64,000 nt of DNA, from the NCBI RefSeq assembly GCF_900128925.1, contig NZ_FQUJ01000010.1, positions 1 through 64,000 of the forward strand. The letters run 5' to 3'. The notes beneath the pieces were generated by a model, which saw only the letters and a program-made list of their open reading frames with translations, was not told the DNA's origin and did no database searches. Origin of the DNA: Modicisalibacter ilicicola DSM 19980 (lineage in GTDB: Bacteria > Pseudomonadota > Gammaproteobacteria > Pseudomonadales > Halomonadaceae). This document shows positions 54,522 to 63,678 of this stretch, in pieces. The translations under genes were made by a program, and so were the position numbers. Within the stretch, counting starts at the first letter, position 1; the number at the start of each line of letters is the position of its first letter.

Positions 54522-57026
54522 ATGACCGACCAGGCCGAAGTGCCGGGCCTGCCGGCGGGCAATCGTCTCGCCGAGCGCCGGCTCGCCAATGGCGTGCGCA
54601 CCCTGGCCATCGAGGTGCCCACGGCCCGCCAGGTACGGCTGGTCGCCGCCGTCGGGGTCGGTTATCTCGACGAGCCCGAGACCCTGCCCGGGCTGGCCCA
54701 CCTGCTCGAACATGCCCTGTTCCTGGGCTCGCCAGGTCATCCTCAACCGGGCGACTTCGCCGCCTGGGTCGGCGAACAGGGCGGACGCTACAACGCCCAT
54801 ACCGGCGAACAGGCCACCGACGTGCACCTGACCCTCCCCCCCGACGCGGGGCAGGCGGGTCTTACGCGGCTGCTCGATCTGGTTCTGCGTCCTTGTCTGC
54901 GCGAGATGCTCATCGCCCGGGAGGTCGAGGTGATCGAGGCGGAGTTTCGGGCCCGGCTGAGCGATCCGGAACTGCATCGCCAGAGGGCACGGTCACGGCT
55001 CTATCGGCCCTCGCACCCTGCCTTTCGTTGCCATCACGGTCACCGGCAGAGCCTGGGCAACGACCTCCCGGCCCTGCTGGCCGCACTCAGGACCTTCCAT
55101 GCCCAGCATTATCATGCCGAGCGCCTGAGCCTGGTCATGCTCGGTCCAGAGCCGGTCGATCGCCAACTCGCACTGCTGGCAGCGGCTGGCGAGATTCCCG
55201 GCGACACCGCGGGCCCGCCTGCGATCCTGCCCGCGCATCCCTGGCGCTGGGCGGAACCCGCTCGGGTGCAATGGTCCCTGCCCGAGGGGCAGCCGACCGC
55301 GACGCCGGTGCTGGAGATGATCTGGCCGCTGCCCGACCCATTGACACCCGAGCAGCGGTGGGTCGGCGAACAGCTAGCCCAAGCCCTCGCCGATGGCAAG
55401 CTGGCCGCGACCTTGCAGCCGCACCTCGCCCTCCTCGATCTGGAGGCCCATCTCTCGACGGAGAGCGGCGCTGCCCTGGGCCTGACGCTGACCTTGCGCG
55501 AGGAGCCGTCGTCTCGCCATGTCGAGACACTGCTCGCCACCTGCCAGAGCCACCTGCAACGCCTGGTGACCCGTTTTGCGACGGAACCCCCTGGCCCGTC
55601 GTCGTCAGCGCTTCACGACCTCGATGCCTGGCCCAGGCAACTGGCCTGCCGCCTGGCCACGGGGCAGCCCGCAAGACCCTCACCGCCGAATTCAGCCGCG
55701 GCTGCCGAGGCCACCGTCGAACTGGAAGGCTGGCTTGTGCCCGAACGTTGTCGCGTACTTGAAGCACTACCGACCCCGGCAAGGCTCCATGAGAGCATCG
55801 CCGAGACGGGCACCCGGTTTTGCCGCTGCCCTCCGGGGCCTTTTTCAGCGGCCTGGCCAGTGCGTCCGGCACCACCTCTCGCGCCTCATCGCTTGCAGCA
55901 GGATAGTGCTCCCGTCGCGCCCGGCACGATCCTCGACGACGAGGCACTTCTCGTGTGGTGGGGCGGCGGGCCACCCCCTGCCGATGCCTTCTGGGGCCTG
56001 GCCTGGCCGGCCCCCATGGCAGATCAGCCGGCACGACTGATCGAGTGGCGACGCAGGACGCTGGCCCTGCGCCAGACGGCCCAAGCCCTGGGCCTGCACC
56101 TGAGCCTGGGCGGCGATGGCCGAGGCGACTGGCTGCTGGCAACGGGGGACGCCGCACGCCTCGAATCCTGCCTCGCCCAGGGGCTGGCCGCGTGGCCGAC
56201 CACACCCGATCTCGCGCCGTCTCTTCCTTCCCCGGGATTGCTCGCCCAGCGCCTGCTGGCCCTTCTGGACACCCTGGCCGCACCCCGCCGGGACGATGAC
56301 TCGCGGATCATCGCCTGGGCCGGCGGTACCCTGGGCGCTGCCCAGACCCTGGCCGGGAGCCGACGGCTGAGCGAAGGGTTCGCTGGTTCGTCGACGCCGG
56401 ACCTGCCAAGCCCGGAGGCGACTTCCCAGGCGCTGGAGCCAGAGGGCCAGCCCATTCGCTGGCTGCCACCCCAGGGCGGCGACCGCGCCGTGATGCTGCA
56501 GGTCGATGCCCGCGACGACAGTCCGACGAGCCGGGCGCTCTTCCAGCTGCTGGCGCAATGCCACGATGCCGCCTTCCAGCAAGCGCTGCGCCAGCATCAG
56601 GGGCTCGGCTATGTCGCGGCGGTGCGCTACCGCGAGGGGAGCGGCTGGCCCCGGTTGGGTTATGTCGTGCAGTCTCCCCACGCCGATATCAACGTTCTTA
56701 AGCACGCCGTGAGCGACTTCCTCGCTCGCCAGGGCGTCATGCTGGCAGCGCTCGATGCCGCCGTCTTCGAGCGCCGACGCGCTGGCCTGGCAAGCGCCTG
56801 GGGGCCGCCGGAAACGCCTGGGGAGGCCATGGCCCGGGCCTGGCAAGGCGTACGCCGCAATGGCGATCCGGCGCCTTGGCTTCTGGCCCGGGAGGCCCTT
56901 GCCGGGCTGACCGTCGAGAGACTGATCGCCCAGGCGACGGCGCTGGTCGAGGGCCGCCTGACCTGGCAATGGTGGGCGCACTCGCCGGTGGGCCTAGGCA
57001 GCTCGGAAATCAGGGATCAACTATAG
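54522..57026 (+). CDS. pqqF: PqqF-type M16 metallopeptidase
   Basis: 834 residues. The M16 zinc motif H-x-x-E-H is at His60, Glu63, His64 ([14 protein letters not shown]), with the later Glu in [13 protein letters not shown]. The family releases the cross-linked dipeptide from PqqA. The C-terminal half is more divergent, as in pseudomonad PqqF. AGGAGGATG-type context at the start. Confidence 0.9.
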   Translation: MTDQAEVPGLPAGNRLAERRLANGVRTLAIEVPTARQVRLVAAVGVGYLDEPETLPGLAHLLEHALFLGSPGHPQPGDFAAWVGEQGGRYNAHTGEQATDVHLTLPPDAGQAGLTRLLDLVLRPCLREMLIAREVEVIEAEFRARLSDPELHRQRARSRLYRPSHPAFRCHHGHRQSLGNDLPALLAALRTFHAQHYHAERLSLVMLGPEPVDRQLALLAAAGEIPGDTAGPPAILPAHPWRWAEPARVQWSLPEGQPTATPVLEMIWPLPDPLTPEQRWVGEQLAQALADGKLAATLQPHLALLDLEAHLSTESGAALGLTLTLREEPSSRHVETLLATCQSHLQRLVTRFATEPPGPSSSALHDLDAWPRQLACRLATGQPARPSPPNSAAAAEATVELEGWLVPERCRVLEALPTPARLHESIAETGTRFCRCPPGPFSAAWPVRPAPPLAPHRLQQDSAPVAPGTILDDEALLVWWGGGPPPADAFWGLAWPAPMADQPARLIEWRRRTLALRQTAQALGLHLSLGGDGRGDWLLATGDAARLESCLAQGLAAWPTTPDLAPSLPSPGLLAQRLLALLDTLAAPRRDDDSRIIAWAGGTLGAAQTLAGSRRLSEGFAGSSTPDLPSPEATSQALEPEGQPIRWLPPQGGDRAVMLQVDARDDSPTSRALFQLLAQCHDAAFQQALRQHQGLGYVAAVRYREGSGWPRLGYVVQSPHADINVLKHAVSDFLARQGVMLAALDAAVFERRRAGLASAWGPPETPGEAMARAWQGVRRNGDPAPWLLAREALAGLTVERLIAQATALVEGRLTWQWWAHSPVGLGSSEIRDQL

Positions 57027-57195
57027 TGAAACGACCGGCACGAGCCCGGTGGAGGACACGACCATGAGCCTAGCGCATCTGGTGAATCGCGGCTGGCAGT
57101 GGCTGACAGGGAAGACAGCGCCCGCAAGCACCTCACAAACGACACAATCCTGGACGGAAGCGACAACGACAACAGCACCGGAAGGGGGAAATACG

Positions 57196-57765
57196 ATGAG
57201 CACGATCAGCATTCATCCGGCGGTGGACAAGGGTGTCGCGGCGGGTAGCGACGACTTCGGGGGCGGCAAGCTGCATTGCCATTGCAGCGACCGCCAGGTC
57301 GAGGTCACCGTCGAGGCGCAATGCGCCCACAACCATGTCTGTGGCTGCACCAAGTGCTGGAAGCCCGACGGGGCCTTGTTCTCGATGGTGGCGGTGGTGC
57401 CGCGCGATCGCCTCAGCGTCACCGCCAACGAGGATAAACTGGAAGTGGTCGATGCTTCGGCCGCCATCCAGCGCCATGCCTGCAAGGCGTGCGGTGTGCA
57501 CATGTTCGGGCGCATCGAGAATACCGACCACCCCTTCCACGGCCTGGATTTCATCCATACCGAACTTTCGGATGAGAGGGGTTGGGCCGCGCCGGAGTTC
57601 GCGGCATTCACCTCCTCGATCATCGAGTCCGGTACTCCGCCGGATGAGATGGGAGCCATTCGCGCCCGGCTCCAGGAGCTGGGGCTGACTCCCTACGACT
57701 GCCTGTCACCGCCCCTGATGGATGCCATCGCCACCCATACCGCCAAGGCCAAGGGCGTGCTCTGA
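57196..57765 (+). CDS. gfa: S-(hydroxymethyl)glutathione synthase (GFA)
   Basis: 189 residues, the usual length for Gfa. It joins formaldehyde and glutathione as the first step of glutathione-dependent formaldehyde oxidation. Zinc cysteines: [17 protein letters not shown] and [11 protein letters not shown]. The open frame runs back to 57049, but residues before Met 57196 ([11 protein letters not shown]) are low-complexity and outside the family; GAAGGGGG lies before this start. Its place right behind pqqF links formaldehyde detoxification to the PQQ dehydrogenase. Confidence 0.92.
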   Translation: MSTISIHPAVDKGVAAGSDDFGGGKLHCHCSDRQVEVTVEAQCAHNHVCGCTKCWKPDGALFSMVAVVPRDRLSVTANEDKLEVVDASAAIQRHACKACGVHMFGRIENTDHPFHGLDFIHTELSDERGWAAPEFAAFTSSIIESGTPPDEMGAIRARLQELGLTPYDCLSPPLMDAIATHTAKAKGVL

Positions 57766-57778
57766 CGTCGGGATACGG

Positions 57779-57812
57779 TTTCCCCGGGCTCGCCAGCGGC
57801 AGCCCGGGGAAA
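57779..57812. terminator. Hairpin between gfa and the convergent gene
   Basis: TTTCCCCGGGCT (57779-57790) pairs perfectly with AGCCCGGGGAAA (57801-57812) around a 10-base loop. Because the stem itself ends in U and A runs, it can act as a bidirectional terminator, though no separate long U-tract follows. Confidence 0.65.
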
Positions 57813-57822
57813 AAGCGTTTCT

Positions 57823-58596
57823 TCACTCCTTCCGACTGGCTTCGGCCGCGGCTTCGCGGGTTTCTTCCTGATCACTCTCGTCGCTCTCCTCGTCGGCGAC
57901 ATGTCTGAAGTTCGACGACGAGGAAAAGTTGCGCTCGTTGAGACTCTGCATCGTCTTGCGTAGCTTGCGGCGCTGCCAGGGCGACGACAGGCGCTTGGTG
58001 TCCCAGGTGGCCGGGGTCAGCGAGCAGAAATTGTCATTGTCGAACAGATCGAAACTGCGCTCGGCGCCGATCGGCATGTCCTCGGGGCCGTAGACGCCGA
58101 TCAGGCGAATGGTCAGACGCTGGAAGCGCAGGTCGCCCGTGGGGCGATGCCCTTCCATTTCGATGCCCTCGTCCCGGGCCAGGCGCTTGATCAGCTCCGC
58201 GAAGGTGCCGATGTGCAGGAAGTCACCGGACTCCAGCGGCCCCTGGCGGGTATTCTCCCTCACCCCGCCCAGCCCGGGGGAGGTGTCTCTCTTCCTGTTT
58301 TCGTCGCCCTCGGTGTACTCCTGGTCGAAGTCGGTGACATCCATGGTGATGGTGCCTTCCGAGGTCTCCAGGTCGGCGATGATGTATTCGATGAAGATCG
58401 CCTCGGCGCTCATGTTGCTGATGATGCAGAGCGCCTCGATATCCTTCTTCTTGCCTCGGTTGATGATCAGGCGCGGGCGGCGCTGGCGGCGAAAACCCAT
58501 GTACAGCAGCTGCGCGTAGGCCAGCCAGATGATCAGGATGCCGAGGTTGGTGAAGAAGCTCAGCACCTTCGAGTTCTGGGAGATCCATTCGAGCAT
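57823..58596 (-). CDS. Membrane-anchored protein of unknown function
   Basis: 257 residues. One N-terminal membrane helix (FTNLGILIIWLAYAQLLYMGF) followed by a soluble domain rich in beta/charged segments (RPRLIINRGKKKDIEALCIISN; then FDQEYTEGDENRKRD) and an acidic, Ser/Glu-rich tail (ADEESDESDQEETREAAAEA). The domain starts right after the helix, so the bulk is cytoplasmic. No recognised family; convergent with gfa. Confidence 0.7.
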   Translation of the reverse strand: MLEWISQNSKVLSFFTNLGILIIWLAYAQLLYMGFRRQRRPRLIINRGKKKDIEALCIISNMSAEAIFIEYIIADLETSEGTITMDVTDFDQEYTEGDENRKRDTSPGLGGVRENTRQGPLESGDFLHIGTFAELIKRLARDEGIEMEGHRPTGDLRFQRLTIRLIGVYGPEDMPIGAERSFDLFDNDNFCSLTPATWDTKRLSSPWQRRKLRKTMQSLNERNFSSSSNFRHVADEESDESDQEETREAAAEASRKE

Positions 58597-59018
58597 AAGC
58601 GTCCTTGTCCTTTTCTCTATTGCCTCTACGGGACGACTTCCATCATGTGCCCCAGGTGTCTAGGAAAGGGCACACCGTGACCGGAAGCATACCCCTTTCA
58701 AGAGCGGGCTTCTCTAGCCTGTAGCAATGATAAGGCAAAAGCGGAAATGCCGTGGGGCGGCAGGCGGGGCGTTGACGAACAACGTTCTTGAATCTACTCC
58801 TCCACCCGGCTGTATCTTTTTTAAGACACTATAAGGCACTGATATGAAATGAAATTTATTATTGTCGCGTTATGGCGTTGCCAAATGGCGACGTTTTATG
58901 GCTGTCCCGGGTCACCTTTTCATCACCCGCCTTGTCCGACCACCCTCATGCCAAATTTAAGCTTTTGATATTGTTGGTTTTTTAAAAACATGGCATCCGG
59001 TTCGCTATATTATAGTCA

Positions 59019-59150
59019 GACAGCGAGAGCTTCTCGCTTCAGGTTCACGATTCATCTGGTGTATCGACGGGTAGATCAGATCAATCAAACCGGTTTTTCA
59101 ATTCCCTGCGTACCTTGGGCTGCTCTAGCAGCCCATTTTTTTGTCTTTTT
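59019..59150 (+). ncRNA. Candidate small RNA 1 ending in a strong intrinsic terminator
   Basis: The 3' end is a textbook terminator: GGGCTGC (59117-59123), loop TCTA, GCAGCCC (59128-59134), then ATTTTTTTG. No + strand gene precedes it for more than 1.2 kb, so the transcript must start nearby. TATATTATAG at 59006-59015 is a good -10, putting the start near 59019. The 5' part folds GCGAGA-GCT-TCTCGC. No ribosome site with a short open frame is seen. The -35 is poor. Confidence 0.5.
59117..59150 (+). terminator. Strong intrinsic terminator
   Basis: A 7-bp GC-rich stem with a 4-base loop is followed by two T-runs (ATTTTTTTGTCTTTTTTT). It belongs to candidate small RNA 1, since no protein gene lies upstream on the + strand. 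Confidence 0.85.
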
Positions 59151-59299
59151 TTCGCCGTTTTTGCTGTCCGCACGAGCCAGCGCGTTCTTTCCCCGGGGCA
59201 GGCATTCTAATACCTTAAAATCGTAAATCTAGTTCTTTCCGACTTGCAGGGACTGCTTCCGACAACCCGAAAGCATGGATTTCCCCCTTTCTTAATCCA

Positions 59300-59505
59300 G
59301 ATGAAATAACTGCCTGGCGGACACTCTTACGATGGACAGGCGGTGGCGAGCAGGGTGTCGGCATCGCCGCATCAAAGGGTGCCCGACAGGCGATGCCTCT
59401 GCAAGGACAAGCAGGACACCGACCAGGAAGGGTCAACACCCTGAGCCACCGCACCATGACCGCAAGATACGCGAAAGCACCCCGGCAAGAGGGTGCTTTC
59501 TTTCA
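59300..59505 (+). ncRNA. Candidate GGA-rich small RNA 2 (CsrB/RsmZ-like by motif)
   Basis: About 200 nt, structured: GGCATCGCC (59360-59368) pairs with GGCGATGCC (59389-59397), and AGGGT-CAAC-ACCCT forms a further hairpin. GGA motifs recur (CAAGGAC, CAGGAC, CCAGGAA, GATGGAC, GGCGGAC), as in RNAs that sequester CsrA/RsmA. It ends in AAAGCACCC / GGGTGCTTT then CTTTC. No GacA-type upstream site is visible. It is convergent with ilvE, whose terminator the hairpin could be instead. Confidence 0.35.
59474..59505. terminator. Hairpin downstream of ilvE / end of candidate small RNA 2
   Basis: AAAGCACCC (59474-59482) pairs with GGGTGCTTT (59491-59499). On the + strand CTTTC follows; on the minus strand CGCG follows. 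The pyrimidine tract favours + strand termination, but the stem could stop ilvE too. Confidence 0.65.
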
Positions 59506-59538
59506 TGCGATGCCCCAATCAAGGGATGTGGCGAATAC

Positions 59539-60462
59539 CTAAACCACCGGTGTCAACCATTCTGCATTCAGGGTCTGCTTGCCCTTGACCAGGTCGAAGT
59601 ACATCGTCTGGATCTGCTCGGTGATCGGGCCGCGACGCCCCTCGCCGAGGGTGCGACCGTCGAGTTCGCGAATCGGCAGGACCTCGGCGGCGGTGCCGGT
59701 GAAGAACGCCTCGTCGCAGATGTAGACCTCGTCCCGGGTGATCAGCTTCTCGCGCAGCTCGTAGCCCAGCTTCTCGGCCATGTGGAAGACGGTGTTGCGG
59801 GTGATGCCGTTGAGGCACGACGTGAGCATCGGCGTGTAGATGATGCCGTCCTTGACCACGAACAGGTTCTCGCCGGACCCTTCGGCGACGTAGCCCTGGG
59901 GATCGAGCAGCAGCGCTTCGTCGTAACCGCCGCGTTGCGCCTCGGCCAGGGCCATCATGGAGTTGATGTACTGCCCGTTGGCCTTGGCTCGGGTCACCGA
60001 GACGTTGACATGGTGCCGGGTGAAGGACGAGGTCTGCACCTTGATGCCCAGCTCCCGGGATTCTGGCGACATGTAGGACGGCCACTCCCAGGCGGCGACG
60101 ATGACATGGGTCTGGAGGTTGTCGGCCCGCAGCCCCATGCCCTCGGAACCGAAGAACGCCATGGGTCGCAGGTAGGCCTCCTCGAGACCGTTCTCGCGCA
60201 CCACGGCGCGGCTGGCGTCGTTGATCTGCGCCTTGCTGAAAGGCATGGGCATGCCGAGAATCTTGGCGGAGTCGAACAGGCGATTGGTATGCTCCTTGAG
60301 CCGGAAGATCGCGGTTCCCTGCTCGGTGGCGTAGGCCCGCACCCCCTCGAAGCAGCCCATGCCGTAGTGCAGGGTATGGGTCAGCACATGAACCTTGGCG
60401 TCGCGCCAGGGCACCATCTCGCCATCGAACCAGATCAGACCATCGCGGTCGGCCATCGACAT
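59539..60462 (-). CDS. ilvE: Branched-chain amino acid aminotransferase
   Basis: 307 residues, class IV PLP aminotransferase that makes leucine, isoleucine and valine from their keto acids. Motifs: VLTHTLHYGMGCFEGVRAY near the N-terminus, the lysine region LRPMAFFGSEGMGL, and EGSGENLFVVKDGIIYTP. ATG 60462 matches the family start. It lies downstream of glnE on the same strand with a 75-base gap. Confidence 0.96.
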   Translation of the reverse strand: MSMADRDGLIWFDGEMVPWRDAKVHVLTHTLHYGMGCFEGVRAYATEQGTAIFRLKEHTNRLFDSAKILGMPMPFSKAQINDASRAVVRENGLEEAYLRPMAFFGSEGMGLRADNLQTHVIVAAWEWPSYMSPESRELGIKVQTSSFTRHHVNVSVTRAKANGQYINSMMALAEAQRGGYDEALLLDPQGYVAEGSGENLFVVKDGIIYTPMLTSCLNGITRNTVFHMAEKLGYELREKLITRDEVYICDEAFFTGTAAEVLPIRELDGRTLGEGRRGPITEQIQTMYFDLVKGKQTLNAEWLTPVV

Positions 60463-60537
60463 AGTACTTTTCCTTCGTTGTTCAACGTGTAGCTGGGCGT
60501 TATGAAAGCGGACCCTGCGGGCATCCCTCGCAAGCGT

Positions 60538-63500
60538 CTAGGTGGCGTCCTGGCTCGCTTCGGGCTCGAGCCAGCGCCGCCAGACGCGGTTGACCACCTG
60601 GCGACACTCCCGGTACTCCTTCGCGTCGACCCGGGTGCCGCTCTTGGTCAATGCATTGCGATGCGCGGCATGCCGATAGGCCAGGTAGGCATCGCGCAGG
60701 TGGCGGGCGTCGTCGGCTGCCAGGCAACCGCTCGACTCCAGGGTCTCCAGAATACGAATATTGTCGCTCCAGGCCAATAGATCGGGGGTCTCGAATCCCC
60801 GGGACAGCACCGCATACTGGCACAGGAACTCGATGTCGATCATGCCGCCGGCGTCATGCTTGATATCGAACCCGCCCTGCTCCCGCTCGCTCGCGCTGCT
60901 GCCATGGTGTTGACGCATCTTGTGGCGCATCTTGACCACTTCCTGGCGCAGCAGCTCCGAATCACGCTCGCGCCCCAGCACTTCCCGGCGAACCTCGTCG
61001 AAACGCTCGGCCAGTTCCTGACCGCCGGCCACGGCCCGGGCACGCACCAGGGCCTGATGCTCCCAGGTCCAGGCGTGCTGACGCTGGTAGTCGGCAAAGG
61101 CATCGAGGCCGGTGACCAGAAGCCCCGAGTTGCCCGAAGGGCGCAGGCGCATGTCGACCTCGTAGAGGGCACCGGCAGGGGTGATGGCCGTCAGCAGATG
61201 GATGATGCGCTGCCCCAGGCGGGTGAAGAACACGCTATTGTCGATGGCACGCTTGCCGTCGGTGGCGCCCTTGGGGGCCGCATCGTGGATGAAGACCAGA
61301 TCGAGATCCGAGCCGTAGCCGAGCTCGATTCCCCCCAGCTTGCCGTAGCCGACGACCAGGAAGTCGGGCTCGCGGTGCCGAGTACCGTCCCGGCGCTGAG
61401 GCAGGCCATGCTTGTGCGTCAGGTGCCGCCAGGCCATCACCAGCACCTGCTCGAGCACCACCTCGGCGATGAAGGTCAGGTAGTCGCTGACCTTCATCAG
61501 GGGTCGCGCCCCGGCGATGTCCGAGGCAGCCACGTGCAGCACCTGGGCGTGCTTGAAGATGCGCAGCGCCTCGAGCTGGGCCTCCTCGTCCTCTTCGGGA
61601 ATTCGCCCCAAGGCCTGGCGCAGTTCGTCGGTCAGGCGGGCCTTGTCGGCGGGCGAGTAGAGAGTCTGCGGGGTCAGTAGCTCATCGAGGAGCACCGGGT
61701 GGCGGGCCAGCTGCTCGGCGATCCAGGGACTCGCCGCGCACAGCGCCACCAGATGGTCGAGGGCGTCGGGGTTTTCGCGCAGCAACGCCAGATAGGCCGT
61801 GCGCCGCAATACCGACTCGACCAGGGGCAGGACGCGCTCGAGCCCGGTGTCCGGGGCGTCGCTCTGGGCCACGGCGGAGAGCAGCAGGGGCATCAGCGCA
61901 TCCAGGCGCTCCTGGCCGATCTGCTGCATGCCCTGGACCGCACGCGAGCGGCGCAGTGTCGCCAGGCGTCGCGCCGCCAGCTCGGGGGCCGTGAAGCCGG
62001 CGCTCTCGAGCAGATCCTGCCCCTCCTCTTCCGTCAGCTCGCCACGCCAGGCGGCACGCCACTCGTCCAGGGGGATCTCGTCGTCGCGTTGCGCCTCGGC
62101 GTTTTCGATGGGCGCGTCCGCCTCCTCTTCCGGGTCGGCGATGACGGCATCGAAATGGCCGCGAATGCGTTCGCGCACTTCCTCGAGTCGCGCTTCAAGG
62201 GCCGTCCAGTCATCGTAGGATTGCTCGGCATGGCTCATGGCCAGTGCCAGACGCTCCCGCGCCGATGGGTCCTCCGGGAGGGTCTGGGTCTGGCGATCTT
62301 CCTGGGCCTGGAGGGCGTGTTCGAGATCGCGCAGGAAGACGTAATCGGCCTCGAGGTCGTCGACCACCCCCTGGGGCAGCAGTTCCAGCGCCGGGAGGCG
62401 TTGCAGTGCCGTCTTCAGCGACGGCACCTGCAGTTCGGTATCACGGCCGCCACGGATCAGCTGGAAGACCTGCACCACGAACTCCACCTCGCGGATGCCG
62501 CCGGGGCCCAGCTTGATGTTGTCGAGGCTGTCGCGACGGCGCACCTCGCGGTTGATCAGCGCCTTCATCTCGCGCAGCGATTCGATGGCACCGAAGTCCA
62601 GATAGCGGCGATAGACGAAGGGACGCAACCTGGCCAGCAGCTCGACTCCGGCATCGCAATCGCCGGCAACCGGCCGGGCCTTGAGCATCGCATAACGCTC
62701 CCACTCCCGGCCCTGGTCCTGGTAGTAGCTGGTCAGCATGTTGAAGCTGCCGACCAGCGGACCGCCCTCGCCCAGCGGGCGCAGGCGCATGTCGACGCGA
62801 AAGACGAAGCCTTCGGCGGTGATCGTGTCCAGCGCGGCGATCAGCTTCTGACCGATGCGCGTGAAGTATTCCTGGTGGTCGTATTCGCGCTTGCCGCCCT
62901 GGGTGGCGCCCTTCTCGGGAAAGGCGAAGATCAGATCGATGTCCGAGGAGAGATTGAGCTCGCCGGCCCCCAGCTTGCCCATGCCGAGCACCACCAGGCG
63001 CTGCGGCGAGCCGTCCTCCCGGGGCGCCGGCGCCCCCCAGCGCCGCTGGAAGTGCGACTCCAGCCAGCCCAACGCGCCCTCCAGACAGACCTCGGCCAGG
63101 CGCGAAACGCTGGCTGCGGTATCCCACATGCCGTGGCCCCGGGGGCGGTTGAGATCGCGCCAGACGATACCCAGCATGCGCGCCCGGCGGAAGCGCCGAA
63201 GCGCCGCATGCATCTGCGCCTCTTCCTGGATACCATCGAGCACATCGGCGAGGGCCTGGCCGAGAACCTTTTCCTCGAGCGGTGCATCCAGCTCTCCGTC
63301 CGCGTCCAGGGCAGCAAGCCACTCGGGATGACGTATGAGGATCTCGGCCGCGAATTCGGAGCAGGCCAGCACCCGAGCCAGCTCCTCGCGACGCGTCGCC
63401 GACAGCGCCTGCCAGACGTCGCTCGGCGGCTCCGCCCCCTGGCGTTCGGCGAGCTCGTCCGCTCGGGCCAGGCTGTCGCTCAGTCGCTCGGCTACCCTGG

Positions 63501-63564
63501 CCAGCGAGGCATGCAGCGCGTCGGGAATGTCCGTCAGCGGTAGGAAAGAGTCGGGCAACGCCAT
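60538..63564 (-). CDS. glnE: Glutamine synthetase adenylyltransferase / deadenylylase
   Basis: 1008 residues, two nucleotidyltransferase modules. The first (deadenylylase) has GMGKLGAGELNLSSDID; the second (adenylyltransferase) has GYGKLGGIELGYGSDLD. It adjusts glutamine synthetase activity in response to PII, in the cytoplasm. Family length is ~950-1000 residues. The Arg/Glu-rich linker between the modules (about residues 440-560) is typical. Confidence 0.97.
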   Translation of the reverse strand: MALPDSFLPLTDIPDALHASLARVAERLSDSLARADELAERQGAEPPSDVWQALSATRREELARVLACSEFAAEILIRHPEWLAALDADGELDAPLEEKVLGQALADVLDGIQEEAQMHAALRRFRRARMLGIVWRDLNRPRGHGMWDTAASVSRLAEVCLEGALGWLESHFQRRWGAPAPREDGSPQRLVVLGMGKLGAGELNLSSDIDLIFAFPEKGATQGGKREYDHQEYFTRIGQKLIAALDTITAEGFVFRVDMRLRPLGEGGPLVGSFNMLTSYYQDQGREWERYAMLKARPVAGDCDAGVELLARLRPFVYRRYLDFGAIESLREMKALINREVRRRDSLDNIKLGPGGIREVEFVVQVFQLIRGGRDTELQVPSLKTALQRLPALELLPQGVVDDLEADYVFLRDLEHALQAQEDRQTQTLPEDPSARERLALAMSHAEQSYDDWTALEARLEEVRERIRGHFDAVIADPEEEADAPIENAEAQRDDEIPLDEWRAAWRGELTEEEGQDLLESAGFTAPELAARRLATLRRSRAVQGMQQIGQERLDALMPLLLSAVAQSDAPDTGLERVLPLVESVLRRTAYLALLRENPDALDHLVALCAASPWIAEQLARHPVLLDELLTPQTLYSPADKARLTDELRQALGRIPEEDEEAQLEALRIFKHAQVLHVAASDIAGARPLMKVSDYLTFIAEVVLEQVLVMAWRHLTHKHGLPQRRDGTRHREPDFLVVGYGKLGGIELGYGSDLDLVFIHDAAPKGATDGKRAIDNSVFFTRLGQRIIHLLTAITPAGALYEVDMRLRPSGNSGLLVTGLDAFADYQRQHAWTWEHQALVRARAVAGGQELAERFDEVRREVLGRERDSELLRQEVVKMRHKMRQHHGSSASEREQGGFDIKHDAGGMIDIEFLCQYAVLSRGFETPDLLAWSDNIRILETLESSGCLAADDARHLRDAYLAYRHAAHRNALTKSGTRVDAKEYRECRQVVNRVWRRWLEPEASQDAT

Positions 63565-63678
63565 GAAGCTCCCGTGCAGGTCGCGAATCGAATATCCTCA
63601 GCATAGCGAAGGGCGCACCGGGGCAGAAGGGAATCGGGCGCTTTTGTGGCCTCGTCCAAGGAAGAGAAGAAGCGATTT

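Larger units (their letters stand above)
58597..59538. other. 942-bp AT-rich gap without a convincing protein gene
   Basis: Composition falls clearly below the neighbouring genes. No open frame in it has both a ribosome site and protein-like composition. A 7-bp stem followed by TTTTAT is at 58876-58897. Two + strand segments end in terminator hairpins (59117-59150 and 59474-59505) and are listed separately as candidate small RNAs. Confidence 0.7.

Noticed and set aside
57049-57195. N-terminal extension of gfa
   Set aside because: Thr/Ala-rich, not part of the Gfa family, and a ribosome site precedes the internal ATG 57196.
58990-59226. 78-residue open frame across candidate small RNA 1
   Set aside because: It runs through the strong terminator and has no ribosome site; composition is not protein-like.
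59019-59505. 6S RNA, RNase P RNA or tmRNA in the gap before ilvE
   Set aside because: None of the conserved sequence blocks of these RNAs is present.
61699-63543. 614-residue open frame antisense to glnE
   Set aside because: It is a shadow of GC-rich codon bias; glnE motifs on the other strand are clear.
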